Assembly: GCF_901000735.1 (NCBI RefSeq)
Contig: NC_081542.1
Coordinates: 28,225,093 to 28,289,092 of the forward strand
Length of the DNA: 64,000 bases
From: Corylus avellana
Taxonomy: Eukaryota; Streptophyta; Magnoliopsida; Fagales; Betulaceae
Reading direction: 5' to 3'
Shown: positions 44,841 through 54,180 of the stretch, piece after piece
Layout of the letters: the number at the start of each line of letters is the position of its first letter
Position numbering within the stretch: position 1 is the first letter of the stretch
Translations under genes and position numbers: made by a program
The notes under the pieces: model-generated
Databases searched by the model: none
What the model was told of the DNA's origin: nothing
What the model saw: the letters and a program-made list of their open reading frames with translations, nothing else

Positions 44841-46270
44841 TTAACCTCTTCCTTTCTTGACTAGACATACCTGGAGGAAACACCTTGGTAGTTATATAAT
44901 TCACAATATCCGTATACCATAGGAGTTGGATATCAACTGCAAACAACTCCTCATCTGGAAAATTTTCATTCAATGGAAGCTCATCCCCTTCTTCCTCATG
45001 GAGTAGTCTGGATAGGTGATTTGCCACCACATTCTCATAGCCCTTTTTGTCTCTAATCTCAAGGTCAAACTCTTGCAGTAATAATACCCATCTGATCAAT
45101 CTAGGTTTTGCATCTTTCTTGGCAAACAAATATCTCAAAGCAGCATGATCAGTGAATACAATAACTTTTGAACCAATTAGGTATGATCTAAACTTCTCCA
45201 AAGCAAATATGACAGCTAATAATTCTTTCTCAGTGGTAGAATAATTTAGCTGAGCATCATTCAATGTTCTAGAAGCATAATAAATTGCATGAGGTACCTT
45301 ATTGATTCTTTGACCCAAGATAGCTCCCAAGGCAAAGTCACTGGCATCACACATGAGCTCAAATGGCAGACTCCAATCTGGTGCCATCATTATTGGTGCA
45401 GATGTGAGCAACTTTTTCAGTGTGTTGAAGGCAGTCATGCATTCTTCAGTCCATTCAAACTTGGCTTCCTTCCCTAGCAATGCACAGAGAGGTATAGAGA
45501 TCTTGGAGAAATCCTTGATGAACCTCCTATAGAACCCGGCATGTCCAAGAAAACTCCTCACTCCCTTTACTGTCAAAGGTGGGGAAGTTTGGAGATGATG
45601 TCAATCTTAGCTTTATCTACCTCAATGCCCTTGCTTGAAATAGCATGACCCAATACAATGCCTTGTTGAACCATGAAGTGGCAGTTTTCTCAATTGAGCA
45701 CTAGGTTGCATTCTTTACATCTATTGAGAACACTCTTTAGATGGTTGAGGCATTCATCAAAACTAGATCCAAAAACACTAAAGTCATCCATAAATACCTC
45801 AATGGATTTCTCCACCATATCTGAAAAAATGCTCATCATGCATTTTTGGAATGTGGCTGGAGCATTGCATAATCCAAATGGCATCCTTCTGTAGGTGAAT
45901 GTGCCAAAAGGACATGTGAAGGTGGTCTTCTCCTGATCCTCTAGTGCTATTGCAATCTGATTATAGCCACTGTACTTGTCCAAGAAGAAGTAGTAGCTAT
46001 GTCCAGCTAACCTCTCTAGCATTTGATCAATGAAGGGTAGGGGAAATGGTCTTTTCTTGTTACCTTGTTCAGCTTTCTGTAATCAATGCATACCCTCCAA
46101 CCAGTGGTTATTCTTGTAGGTATCAGCTCATCGTCATCAATCTTCACCACTATGATCCCATTCTTTTTTGGAACTACTTGGATTGGACTGACCCATTTAC
46201 TGTCTGAGATGGGGTAGATAATGCTCACATCCAATAGTTTTAATATCTCTGCCTTGACTACTTCCTTCAT
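44840..46270 (-). pseudogene. ATH-3 reverse transcriptase and RNase H
   Basis: Three overlapping frames cover Ty3/gypsy RT and RNase H. 46270-46016 holds the RT N-terminal part (DVSIIYPISDSKWVSPIQVV, WRVCIDYRKLN). 46022-45690 holds the palm (YRRMPFGLCNAPATFQKCM and catalytic FMDDFSVFG). 45576-44797 holds the thumb/connection ([19 protein letters not shown]) and RNase H ([46 protein letters not shown]). A TGG-to-TGA stop and a frameshift lie between 45690 and 45577. Coding ends after SQERKR, where integrase should follow. RT would copy the element RNA and RNase H would degrade the template; this copy is dead. Confidence 0.85.
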
Positions 46271-46392
46271 GTGTTGGTTGAGTCTTCTTTATGCATCCCT
46301 TGTTGGCTTTGCTTCGTCTTCAAGGAAGATTTGATGCATGCACTTTGCTGGACTTATTCCCTTGGTTGGTTGGTTGTTTGTTTGGTCCCTGA

Positions 46393-46582
46393 GTTTTAAT
46401 TATCAAATCAAAAACCAATTTTTGTTTTGTTTTACTTTTGGAAATTATTTTAGACAAAATTTAGCAATCCTCGTGGGAATGACCCCGTACTTGTACCCTA
46501 TACTATTATATTGACCTCGTGTACTTGCGGGTAAAACATACAATTATTTGCCTATTAATTTAGGTAGATATTTGTGACGACA
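46393..46582 (+). repeat. ATH-4 5' LTR remnant (last 190 nt)
   Basis: Plus-oriented LTR end: AACCAATTTTTGTTTTG, then the standard CGTGGGAATGACCCCGTAC and TTAGGTAGATATTTGTGACG, ending CA at 46581-46582. The first about 1.15 kb of this LTR is missing; the junction with ATH-3 RT sequence lies between about 46340 and 46400. Confidence 0.75.
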
Positions 46583-46588
46583 AGTTTT

Positions 46589-46606
46589 TGGCGCCGTTGC
46601 CGGGGA
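46589..46606 (+). other. ATH-4 primer-binding site (tRNA-Asp)
   Basis: TGGCGCCGTTGCCGGGGA is, from memory of plant tRNA-Asp(GUC), a full 18-nt complement of its 3' end including CCA. It lies 6 nt after the LTR end and is the minus-strand primer site characteristic of Athila/Tat-lineage elements. Confidence 0.85.
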
Positions 46607-47015
46607 TTGCGGCAAATTTTGTTTAGAATTATTTCCCTTTAGTTGTGTTATTTTAATTTTGCTTTTTTGTTTTTTGTTTTTTTTTTTTTTTGTTTTTTTT
46701 GTTTTGTTTTGTTTTGTTTTTTTTTTTTTTCTGTTTTTTTTCGTAGTTATTGTTCTGCCTCTGGAGGTGCACTCGAGCGCCTAACCAGGGCGATCTAGCG
46801 CACTAGTGCGATTGAGTGCATCTTACGGTGTGATCAATCGCACATCCAGAGAGCAGCATAGTTACTGCACTAATTATAGATCTGATTTTTTTTTTTTCCT
46901 TTTGTTTCATGTAGAGTCATTCGAGCCTGCATATTAGTAAGTTCTCTTTTTAAATTTTGTTGTTTTTATTTCCTTTTTATTTTAACTTTTTGTTATTTTA
47001 TTTTTTATTTCACAC
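46607..47015 (+). mobile_element. ATH-4 leader with T-runs and word cluster
   Basis: Post-PBS leader: T/GT runs at 46678-46740, then a decayed cluster (GTGCGATTGAGTGCATC, GTGTGATCAATCGCAC at 46800-46850). The same position in ATH-3 (51293-51352) and ATH-2 (55660-55740) also has the cluster, so it is an inherited leader feature. Confidence 0.65.
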
Positions 47016-48275
47016 ATGTGGGGAGGCATTCCGATACCCCATGGACCATGTTCTTTATTCTATGACCCTTATCACCATGTTAGAGAATGTCTTATAATGA
47101 AACAAATTTATAACAAATTTAATAGGCATAAGAACACATCATTCTCTAGACCGGGGAACGACAACTATCTTGATTCCTGCAACCCAACCTGGAGCCAATA
47201 GTCAGATTTCCCGTGGCAAGCTCAAGCTCCTAGAAATCATGCTCCAAAATTTAAAAAAACTGAATCATCAATCATATCTGCAGTTCTATGATCATTCACA
47301 TTTCTTTCAATTGGCTCCACCACTACAAGATCAGATGGCTGCCATGCAGAGGACATTAAATATGCTTGTAAACTCCATGACTACTCGAAACATATCTCCT
47401 ATTCAGCCAGCCACCCAACTCCAGGTATGTGCCACATGTTCTCATTTTGATCATTCTACTAAAACTTGTCCTTTGTATTTATCTACAAATCAGGAGCAAG
47501 AGTCAAGGCTGAATAGACTGGAAAGTATGATACACACCTTGGTGACTTCGCAACAGCAATTGATGACTGATCAAAAACAAATCAATACAAGGGTCGATCA
47601 AGCATTTCAAAGAACCGATCAAGCCATTCAAAGACTGGAAGTACAAATGGGAAAATTGGTCAGGGAGCTGAGTGCATCTCCCATCAATTGGCATCAACAA
47701 TACCAAGAAGAGGAGTGTCGAAGTCAGTTGATGGAAAATCCCAATGGATAATACATGGAGGAAGAGTGCACCTACTATCATGCGCAAGCTGTCACACTAA
47801 GGAGTGAAGAGGTGGTTGAAAATCAATTGGAAGTGGGGAAGGAGGAGCAAACCAAAGTTCCACAGGAGCCACATCAGGAAAGAGAAGAAAGCACTAAGAT
47901 TTTTTCACCATTAGCTCTTATTCCTGAACACCAAGAGGCCAAGAGAGAAGTTTATTAGAGTTGCCACATGAGCAAATTGAGGACATCATGATAGAGAAGC
48001 TCCCTGAGTTTTCTTCCTACTTTATTCCAATTCATGATTCCTCACCGGATGAGAAACTGGTTGAGAAAACTCAAAGTGGTCCTCCCCGATCTATAAACAC
48101 TTGGAAGTATCTTGCAACTGAAAAGATTCATTCCCTTTGGTGTAAGAGAAGGAAAGATTGGTGCTTCAAGTTTAAAGGACAACTGTGCTTCGATTCAAGT
48201 TTGGGGGTGTGCTATGAGCCATGCTTTCCAAGACGATGTCGTCCATCTCCCGGGTACATTCTTTCCTTAATTTAG
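47016..48275 (+). pseudogene. ATH-4 gag-derived ORF (pol-less element)
   Basis: Frames 47016-47201, 47170-47751, 47755-47958 and 47961-48275 follow each other with stops and frameshifts. The second contains AAMQRTLNMLVNSMTTRN and a knuckle CATCSHFDHSTKTCPLY (C-x2-C-x4-H-x4-C) of the kind found in Athila Gag, then a coiled region with repeated RTDQAIQRLE-type words. The third begins MEEECTYYHAQAVTLRS, the last EQIEDIMIEKLPEFSSYFI. After it the 3' non-coding region starts with no pol at all. Similar sequence is found in ATH-3 (50240-51180) and ATH-5 (63104-64000). Gag would form the virus-like particle; as read, it is broken. Confidence 0.75.
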
Positions 48276-48295
48276 ACACATTGGGGACAATGTGT
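48276..48295 (+). other. Conserved 8-bp hairpin before a purine run (ATH-4)
   Basis: ACACATTG-GGGA-CAATGTGT forms a perfect 8-bp stem with a 4-nt loop. It is followed by AAATTTGGGGGTATGGGA (48300-48317), which resembles the polypurine tract at 49460. ATH-2 has the same hairpin in opposite orientation (39045-39064). Confidence 0.7.
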
Positions 48296-48299
48296 CATT

Positions 48300-49459
48300 T
48301 AAATTTGGGGGTATGGGAACACATGTTGTTTACACACACTTTGTCCCAGTTTCATGTTATTTGTTTTGTTTGGTTGTTTGTTTATTTGAAAAAAAAAAAA
48401 AAATTATGCATGTTCATGTTTGCCTTAAAATTTTAGGTTAATCTGAAAGAATTGTGGCTTGAATTCATCAGTAAGCTTAAAATTTTGAACACATGATCTG
48501 ATGAGAGAATTTGTTAGTTTGGTTACTTGCTTAGGACAGTTGAAAAATCACATGTTTGATCTAATCACGCAAGCACATTAGCACATAATTTGTGGGGTAT
48601 GACATGAAGACTGATGTGTGTGTTTCTATTCTTGGATGAAACTGGATGATTTATTAGATGGATACTTTAGCATATATATATGTGATGAAAAAAAAAATAA
48701 TAAAAAAATAAAATAAAATAAAATGATCATTGATAAGCTTTTCACTAAGTAATTGGACCTCTTGCCTCAAAACATTGAGTGTTTACGTCAAAATGTGAAA
48801 AATTTTGATTTGATTAATGTCATGGTTAGTTTGGTTTTGTACCCTTTTTGACTCGAGCTAGTAAGTCCTAGGGGTGTCTCTACACCTAATGCCCTAAAAC
48901 CATCTGGTTTGGGAGTCATTGACTTAACACTCATTACATGGGTCAATTTGAAAGCTTAAGGGAACCAAACATTGCAAAACCTGACTAAAAAAAAAAAAAA
49001 AAATGCCATTGTTGTTCATTCTAATAGGGATTTCAGTGAACTTTGAGATATAGAGACACTGTACACTGGAAATACTTGGAAGCCTCATAATTTTGTGCTA
49101 GTTCACTTTACACTATTTTCAAACTTGTGATGTTTTAGCATGTCCTTTGTAAGTAATTGAACTTTGAGATTCCAATTCATTGTGAAGTTCATCTTTTTAA
49201 GCTTGCTAATGAATGAAAATCATGATCTTGAAGTGATGCTTTAATTTTTGGAATAACATGAACTGTGCATGATGGTTGTGGGCAACATTTCTGGAAAACC
49301 TTCATGAGACTTCACTCGTCCTCTAGGGAATTCCTAGGGGTTTAAAAGGCTTGTTACATATGCTAAATGCAATCGTACATCCCACGAAAGATGGATTTAT
49401 CTTTTTCTGTTTTTCCATTTAGTCTTTAGTTTTGTATTGCTAAGGGACTAGCAATATGT
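48300..49459 (+). mobile_element. ATH-4 3' non-coding internal region
   Basis: Counterpart of the non-coding block of ATH-1 to ATH-3 in plus orientation. Includes A-runs (48389-48401, 48986-49002) and CCTCTAGGGAATTCCTAG. No coding signal. Confidence 0.6.
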
Positions 49460-49472
49460 AAGTTTGGGGGTG
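49460..49472 (+). other. ATH-4 polypurine tract
   Basis: AAGTTTGGGGGTG immediately precedes the LTR start TGTTAAGTGC at 49473. It is the clearest of the four tracts in this window. Confidence 0.8.
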
Positions 49473-50227
49473 TGTTAAGTGCTAAAATATTCATATTTTT
49501 AGCCCTTAACTTACATGTGTTAATCCTTTAGTTTTGGTTAATTTATGCCATTTTAGTTCTTTTATGTGTTTTCCTTGATTTTGTAGGTCATTGGAAGAAA
49601 AAGAAGCAATCTCAGAAGTTTCAGGCTTAAAAGGGCTATTTTGGGAAAATGAGAGGCTCAGGTAGTGCGATCAATCGCAGGGGAGCTGCGATCGAGCGCA
49701 CTACAGGTGAAGACCACAAGTGCAAGGCACCTGCGATCGAACGCCAGCACATGAGGATCGATCGCAGACCTGCGATCGATCGCACACGGGTAGCGATCGA
49801 GCGCACCCGTGCGTGATGGGCAAGTTAGCCGCCAGCCTTGATATGAAAAGTACAATTTCTAGGGTTTTGTAACTTAGTGCGAACTAGGGCTCAAACCCTA
49901 TGATTTTTAGGGTTTTTAGAGTATTCCTAAGGCTTATAAATAGACCCTTAAGCCTCTAGAATAGACACACTTTCCATGGAGAAAATTTGAGCTCTTCAAG
50001 TTCAAGTTTCGGGTTTATTCTTTTCCTTTATTTTATTTTATTTTATGAAGATGTTTAACATCAAACTTATGTGTAACTAATTTATTTAGTAGGGCTAGAT
50101 TGAAGCCCTAGTTATGTTTAGTTAATATTCAATATTGGCGCCTTTGTGATGATCATGTTGTGATATTTAACTTGATTAGTTCCTGCTTTCATGAATTCCT
50201 CATATGTGTGTGCTTGACATGCATATC
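49473..50227 (+). repeat. ATH-4 3' LTR, truncated after 755 nt
   Basis: Starts TGTTAAGTGCTAAAATATTC. Word cluster at 49656-49816 (six CGATCG in about 160 nt), TATA box CTTATAAATAGACCC at about 49934. The LTR stops near ATGCATAT at 50227, before the U5 modules, and joins gag-type sequence of ATH-3 in the opposite orientation. Neither ATH-4 LTR is complete, so this is not a simple insertion. Confidence 0.8.
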
Positions 50228-50239
50228 TAGGCCTTCGTC

Positions 50240-51180
50240 TTCTGTGTTTACTCAACTTCTTCTTCTTCTTCTCTTTCCTGATGTGGCTCCTGTGGAGCTT
50301 TGGTTTGTTCCTCCTTCCCCCCTTCCAATTGATTTTCAACCATCTCTTCACTCTTGAATGTGACAACTTGTGCATGATAGTAGTTGCACTCTTCCTCTAT
50401 GTATTGTCCATTGGGATTTTCCATCAACTAACTTTGACACTCTTCTTCTTGGTATTGTTGATGCCAATTGATGGGAGATGCACTCAGCTCCCTGACCAAT
50501 TTTCCCATTTGTACTTCCAGTCTTTGAATGGCTTGATCGGTTCTTTGAAACGCTTGATCGCCCCTTGTATTGATTTGTTTTTGATCAGTCATCACTTGCT
50601 GTTGCTAAGTCACCAAGGTGTGTATCATACTTTCCAGTCAATTCAGCCTTGACTCTTGCTCCTGATTTGCAGATAAATACAAAGGATAAGTTTCAGTAGA
50701 ATGATCAAAATGAGAACATGTGGTACATATCAGGGGTTGGGTGGCTGGCTGAATAGGAGATATGTTTCGAGTAGTCCTGGAGTTTACAAGCATATTGAAT
50801 GTCCTTTGCATGGCAGCCATTCGATCTTGTAGTGGTGGAGCCGATTGAGAAAAATGTGAATGATCATAGAACTACGAATATGATTGAAGATGCAGTTTTT
50901 TAAATTTTGGAGCATGATTTCTAGGAGCTTGAGCTTGCCACAGGAGATTTGACTATTGGCTCTAGGTTGGGTTGCAGGAATCAAGATAGTTGTCGTTCCC
51001 TGATCTAGAGAACGATGTGTTCTTATGCATATTAAATTTGTTAGAAATTTGTCTCATTATAAGACATTATGATATGGGTCATGGCATAAAGAACATGGTC
51101 CATGGGGTGTCGGAATGCCTCCCCACATGTGTGAAATAAAAAAAATAAAATAACAACAAGGTAAAATAAAAAGGAAATAA
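50240..51180 (-). pseudogene. ATH-3 gag-derived sequence
   Basis: Inverted relative of ATH-4 gag (47016-47900). Minus-strand frames include IPATQPRANSQISCGKLKLL (50984 on) and AAMQRTFNMLVNSRTTRN with CTTCSHFDHSTETYPLY (50820-50638), where the last Cys of the knuckle is Tyr. Later frames are broken. It ends at a GAA-repeat with GTTGAGTAAACA (about 50240-50262), a word that in ATH-2 lies near the start of gag, so the junction is rearranged. Confidence 0.7.
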
Positions 51181-51292
51181 AAAAAATGAAATTTTAAAAA
51201 GAAAACTTACTAATATGCAGATTTGAATGACCCTGCATTAAAAGAAAAAAAATCAGATCGATAATTAGTGTAGTAACTGTGCTGCTCTTTGG

Positions 51293-51352
51293 ATGTGCGA
51301 TCGATCACACCGTAAGGTGCGCTCGATCGCCCTGGTTGGGCGTTCGAGTGCA
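51293..51352. repeat. CGATCG word cluster in ATH-3 leader
   Basis: TGTGCGATCGATCACAC then GGTGCGCTCGATCGCCC and GCGTTCGAGTGCAC. It corresponds to the leader cluster in ATH-4 and ATH-2. Confidence 0.75.
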
Positions 51353-51496
51353 CCTCCAGAGGCAAAACAAGAACTGCGGAAAAAAACCAAAAAAATTTAA
51401 AGCAAAAATAAATTAAAGGAAAAAACCAAAATTGAAAATTGAAAAATTAAAATAACACAATTAAAGGAAATTAATTCTAAACAAAATTTGCCGCAA

Positions 51497-51514
51497 TCCT
51501 TGGCAACGGCGCCA
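51497..51514 (-). other. ATH-3 primer-binding site (tRNA-Asp type, 2 changes)
   Basis: Minus strand TGGCGCCGTTGCCAAGGA, differing from the ATH-4 site by GG to AA near its end. It adjoins the 5' LTR end at 51521. Confidence 0.8.
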
Positions 51515-51520
51515 AAAACT

Positions 51521-54175
51521 TGTTGTTACAAATATCTACCTAAATTAACAGGTAAATAATTATATGTTTTACTCGCAAGTGCATGAGGTCAACATAGTAG
51601 TATAGGGTGTAAGTACGGGGTCATTCCCACGAGGATTGCTTAAATTTTGCTTAAAATAAATTCCACAAGTAAAACAAAACAAATATTGAATTTTGATTTG
51701 ATGATAATAAAAAGGTAGGGCTTTGATATCCACCACTAATTATATTTAGATAATATATCAGTATGCCAATGTTTTGATCATGTCATGTATATTTAATGTT
51801 TGTCAACCTAAGGGCATGGGTGACTACTCCTTAAGCTATTGATTTCCCTAAGCAACGAATTAGGCATGTGTGTCTACCTTAATTTTTTTTTTTCTTAAAG
51901 GATTTAGCATGGGTGTCTACTGAGTTGTTCTTTAAGAAAGAAAGCATAATCCTATGGAAATTGACAAACACATGAGGCCTAGGGTATGCGTGTCTACTAT
52001 CGGTTTCCCATGTTGATTAACCCAAGAACCCGGTGTGGATTTCTTTTGTTACTTTTATTAAACCTAGAACTTGGTCATCCAAATTGATTTAACTAAGTAG
52101 TCCATACCACATGCATATGTTGATTAAGCACACATATCTGAGAAATTCATGAAAGCAGAAATTAATCAAGTTAAATATCACAACATGATCATCACAACGG
52201 CGCCAATATTGAATATTAACTAACTAGGGCTTCATTCTAACCCTACTAAATAAATTAGTTACACATAAGTTTGATGTTAAATATCTTCATAAAATAAAAT
52301 AAAATAAAGGAAAAGAATAAACTCGAAACTTGAACTTGAAGAGCTCAAATTCTTCTCCTTGGAAAAGTGTATGTCTATTCTAGAGGTTTAAAGGTCTATT
52401 TATTGGCTTTAGGAATACTCTAGAAACCCTAAAAATTGTAGGGTTTGAGCCCTAGTTCGCACTAAGTTACAAAACCCTAGAAATTGTACTTTCCATATCA
52501 AGGCTGGCAATTGACTTGCCCATCACGCACGGGTGCGCTCGATCGCAGCACGTGTGCGATCGATCCTGTTGTGCTGGGCGCTCGATCGCAGGTGCCTTGC
52601 GCTTGTGGTCTTCGCCTGTAGTGCGCTCGATCGCAGCTCCCCTGCTATTGATCGCTGTTGTGCAAAAATCTACCTAAATTAATAGGTAAAAAATTGTACG
52701 TTTTACTTGCAAGTGCACAAGGTCAGCATAGTAGTATATGGTGCAAGTACAGGATCATTCCCACGAGGATTGCTGAATTTCCGTTTAAAAATAATTTTCT
52801 TAAGTGAAATAGAGATTGAGTTGATAATAATAAAAAGGGTAGGACTTTGATATCCACCACTAATTATATTCAATTAATATAACAATATGCTAATGCTTTG
52901 ATCATGTTATGCATATCTAATGTTTGCCAACCTAAGGGCATGGGTGTATACTCCTTAATCTATAGATTTTGCTAAGCAACGAGTTAGGCATGAGTGTATA
53001 CTCTAACTCTTTTCTTTCCTAAAGAATTTAGCATGGTATATACTAAGTTGTTCTTTAGTAAAGCATATGTTCTATGAAAATCGACAAACACACGGGGCCT
53101 AGGGCATGGGTGTATACTCTTGGTTTCCCATGTTGATTAACCCAAGAATCGCGGTGTGGATTCTTTTGTTACTTAAGTTAAACCCAGGATTCGGTCATCC
53201 AAATTGATCTAACTAACTAGTCCATACCACATGCACATGTTGATCAGGCACACACATATGAGGAATTCATGCAAGCAGGTATTAATTAAGTTAAATAGCA
53301 CAACAAGATCATTACAAAGGCGCTAATATTGAAATATTAATTAAACATAACTAGGGCTTCAATCTAGCCCTACTAATAAATTAGTTACACATAGAGTTGA
53401 TGTTAAACATCTTCATAAAATAAAGAAAAAAAAAGAATAAACCCGAGACTTGAACTTCAAGAGCTCCTCTTCTTCTCCTTCTCAAGTATATCAATTCTAG
53501 AGGCTTAAGGGTCTATTTATAGGCTTTAGAAGTCCTAGACAAAGTAGTAAACCTAGGGATTTCATAGGGTTTTGAGACCTATTACAATTGGGAGTTGAAA
53601 AACCCTAATATGGAAAGAATGCCAATCTAGCTGCCACTTGATATGTCTCCTGCGCACGGGTGCGCTCGATCGCAAGTTTGCGATCGATCCTTCTTCTAGC
53701 ATGCGCTCGATCTCTCCCGGCCTGCTTTATGCTATGTCCTCTCGGGTACTGCGCTCGATCGCAGGTACCCTGCGATTGATCGTAGTACCAGGGAGCTCCA
53801 ATTTTTTCCATCTTCTCTTTTGAGCTCAAATCACCTAGTTTTACTTCATTTTCTTCCAAAAGCCTGTAAAAGTATGAAAAACAGAAAAAGGAATTAAAAT
53901 GGCCTAATTAATTAAAACCAAAGGATAAAAACATGCAAGTTAAGGGCTAAAAATATGAATATTTTAGCACTTATCAATCGCACTACTAGAGCCTCCAATT
54001 TTCCCAAAATAGCTCTTTTAAGCCTGAAACTTTTGAGATTGCTTCTTTTTCTTCCAATGACCTACAAAATCAAGGAAAATTCATAAAAGAACTAAAATGG
54101 CATAAATTAACCAAAACTAAAGGAGTAACACATGTAAGTTAAGGGCTAAAAATATGAATATTTTAGCACTTAACA
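51521..54175 (-). repeat. ATH-3 5' LTR, interrupted by S3
   Basis: Plus-strand TGTTGTTACAAATATC...AGCACTTAACA; about 1,329 bp without S3. Modules at 51813-52000 are mostly of the CTACT type. TATA region at about 52397. Word cluster begins at 52525 and is broken by S3 at 52655; it resumes at 53977. Confidence 0.88.
52656..53976 (-). mobile_element. Solo LTR S3, TSD ATCGC, inside ATH-3 5' LTR word cluster
   Basis: 1,321 bp, plus-strand TGTTGTGCAAAAATC...AGCACTTATCA, with ATCGC at 52651-52655 and 53977-53981. It has the same orientation as its host. U5 modules at 52936-53120 are all TATACT type; cluster at 53650-53785; TATTTATAGG near 53514. The insertion point is inside a TGCTATTGATCGCAC word of the host cluster. 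Confidence 0.92.
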
Positions 54176-54180
54176 AATTG
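54176..54180. repeat. Right TSD of ATH-3 (AATTG)
   Basis: Matches 42671-42675; ATH-2 gag resumes immediately after it. Confidence 0.9.

Larger units (their letters stand above)
42676..54175 (-). mobile_element. ATH-3: Athila-like element nested in ATH-2
   Basis: Minus-strand order: 5' LTR (54175-51521, split by S3), primer-binding site (51514-51497), gag (about 51180-50240), inverted ATH-4 block (50227-46393), RT-RNase H (46270-44840), 3' non-coding DNA, polypurine tract (44146-44134), 3' LTR (44133-42676). TSD AATTG. Protease, integrase and ORF3 are absent: RNase H runs directly into the 3' non-coding region near 44850. The two LTRs agree in R-U5 but differ in the U3 core, which is unusual for one insertion. 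Confidence 0.85.

Noticed and set aside
46393..50227. ATH-4 as an ordinary complete nested element
   Set aside because: Both LTRs are truncated (last 190 nt and first 755 nt only), no TSD is found, and the junction at 50227-50262 is scrambled, so a rearrangement is more likely.
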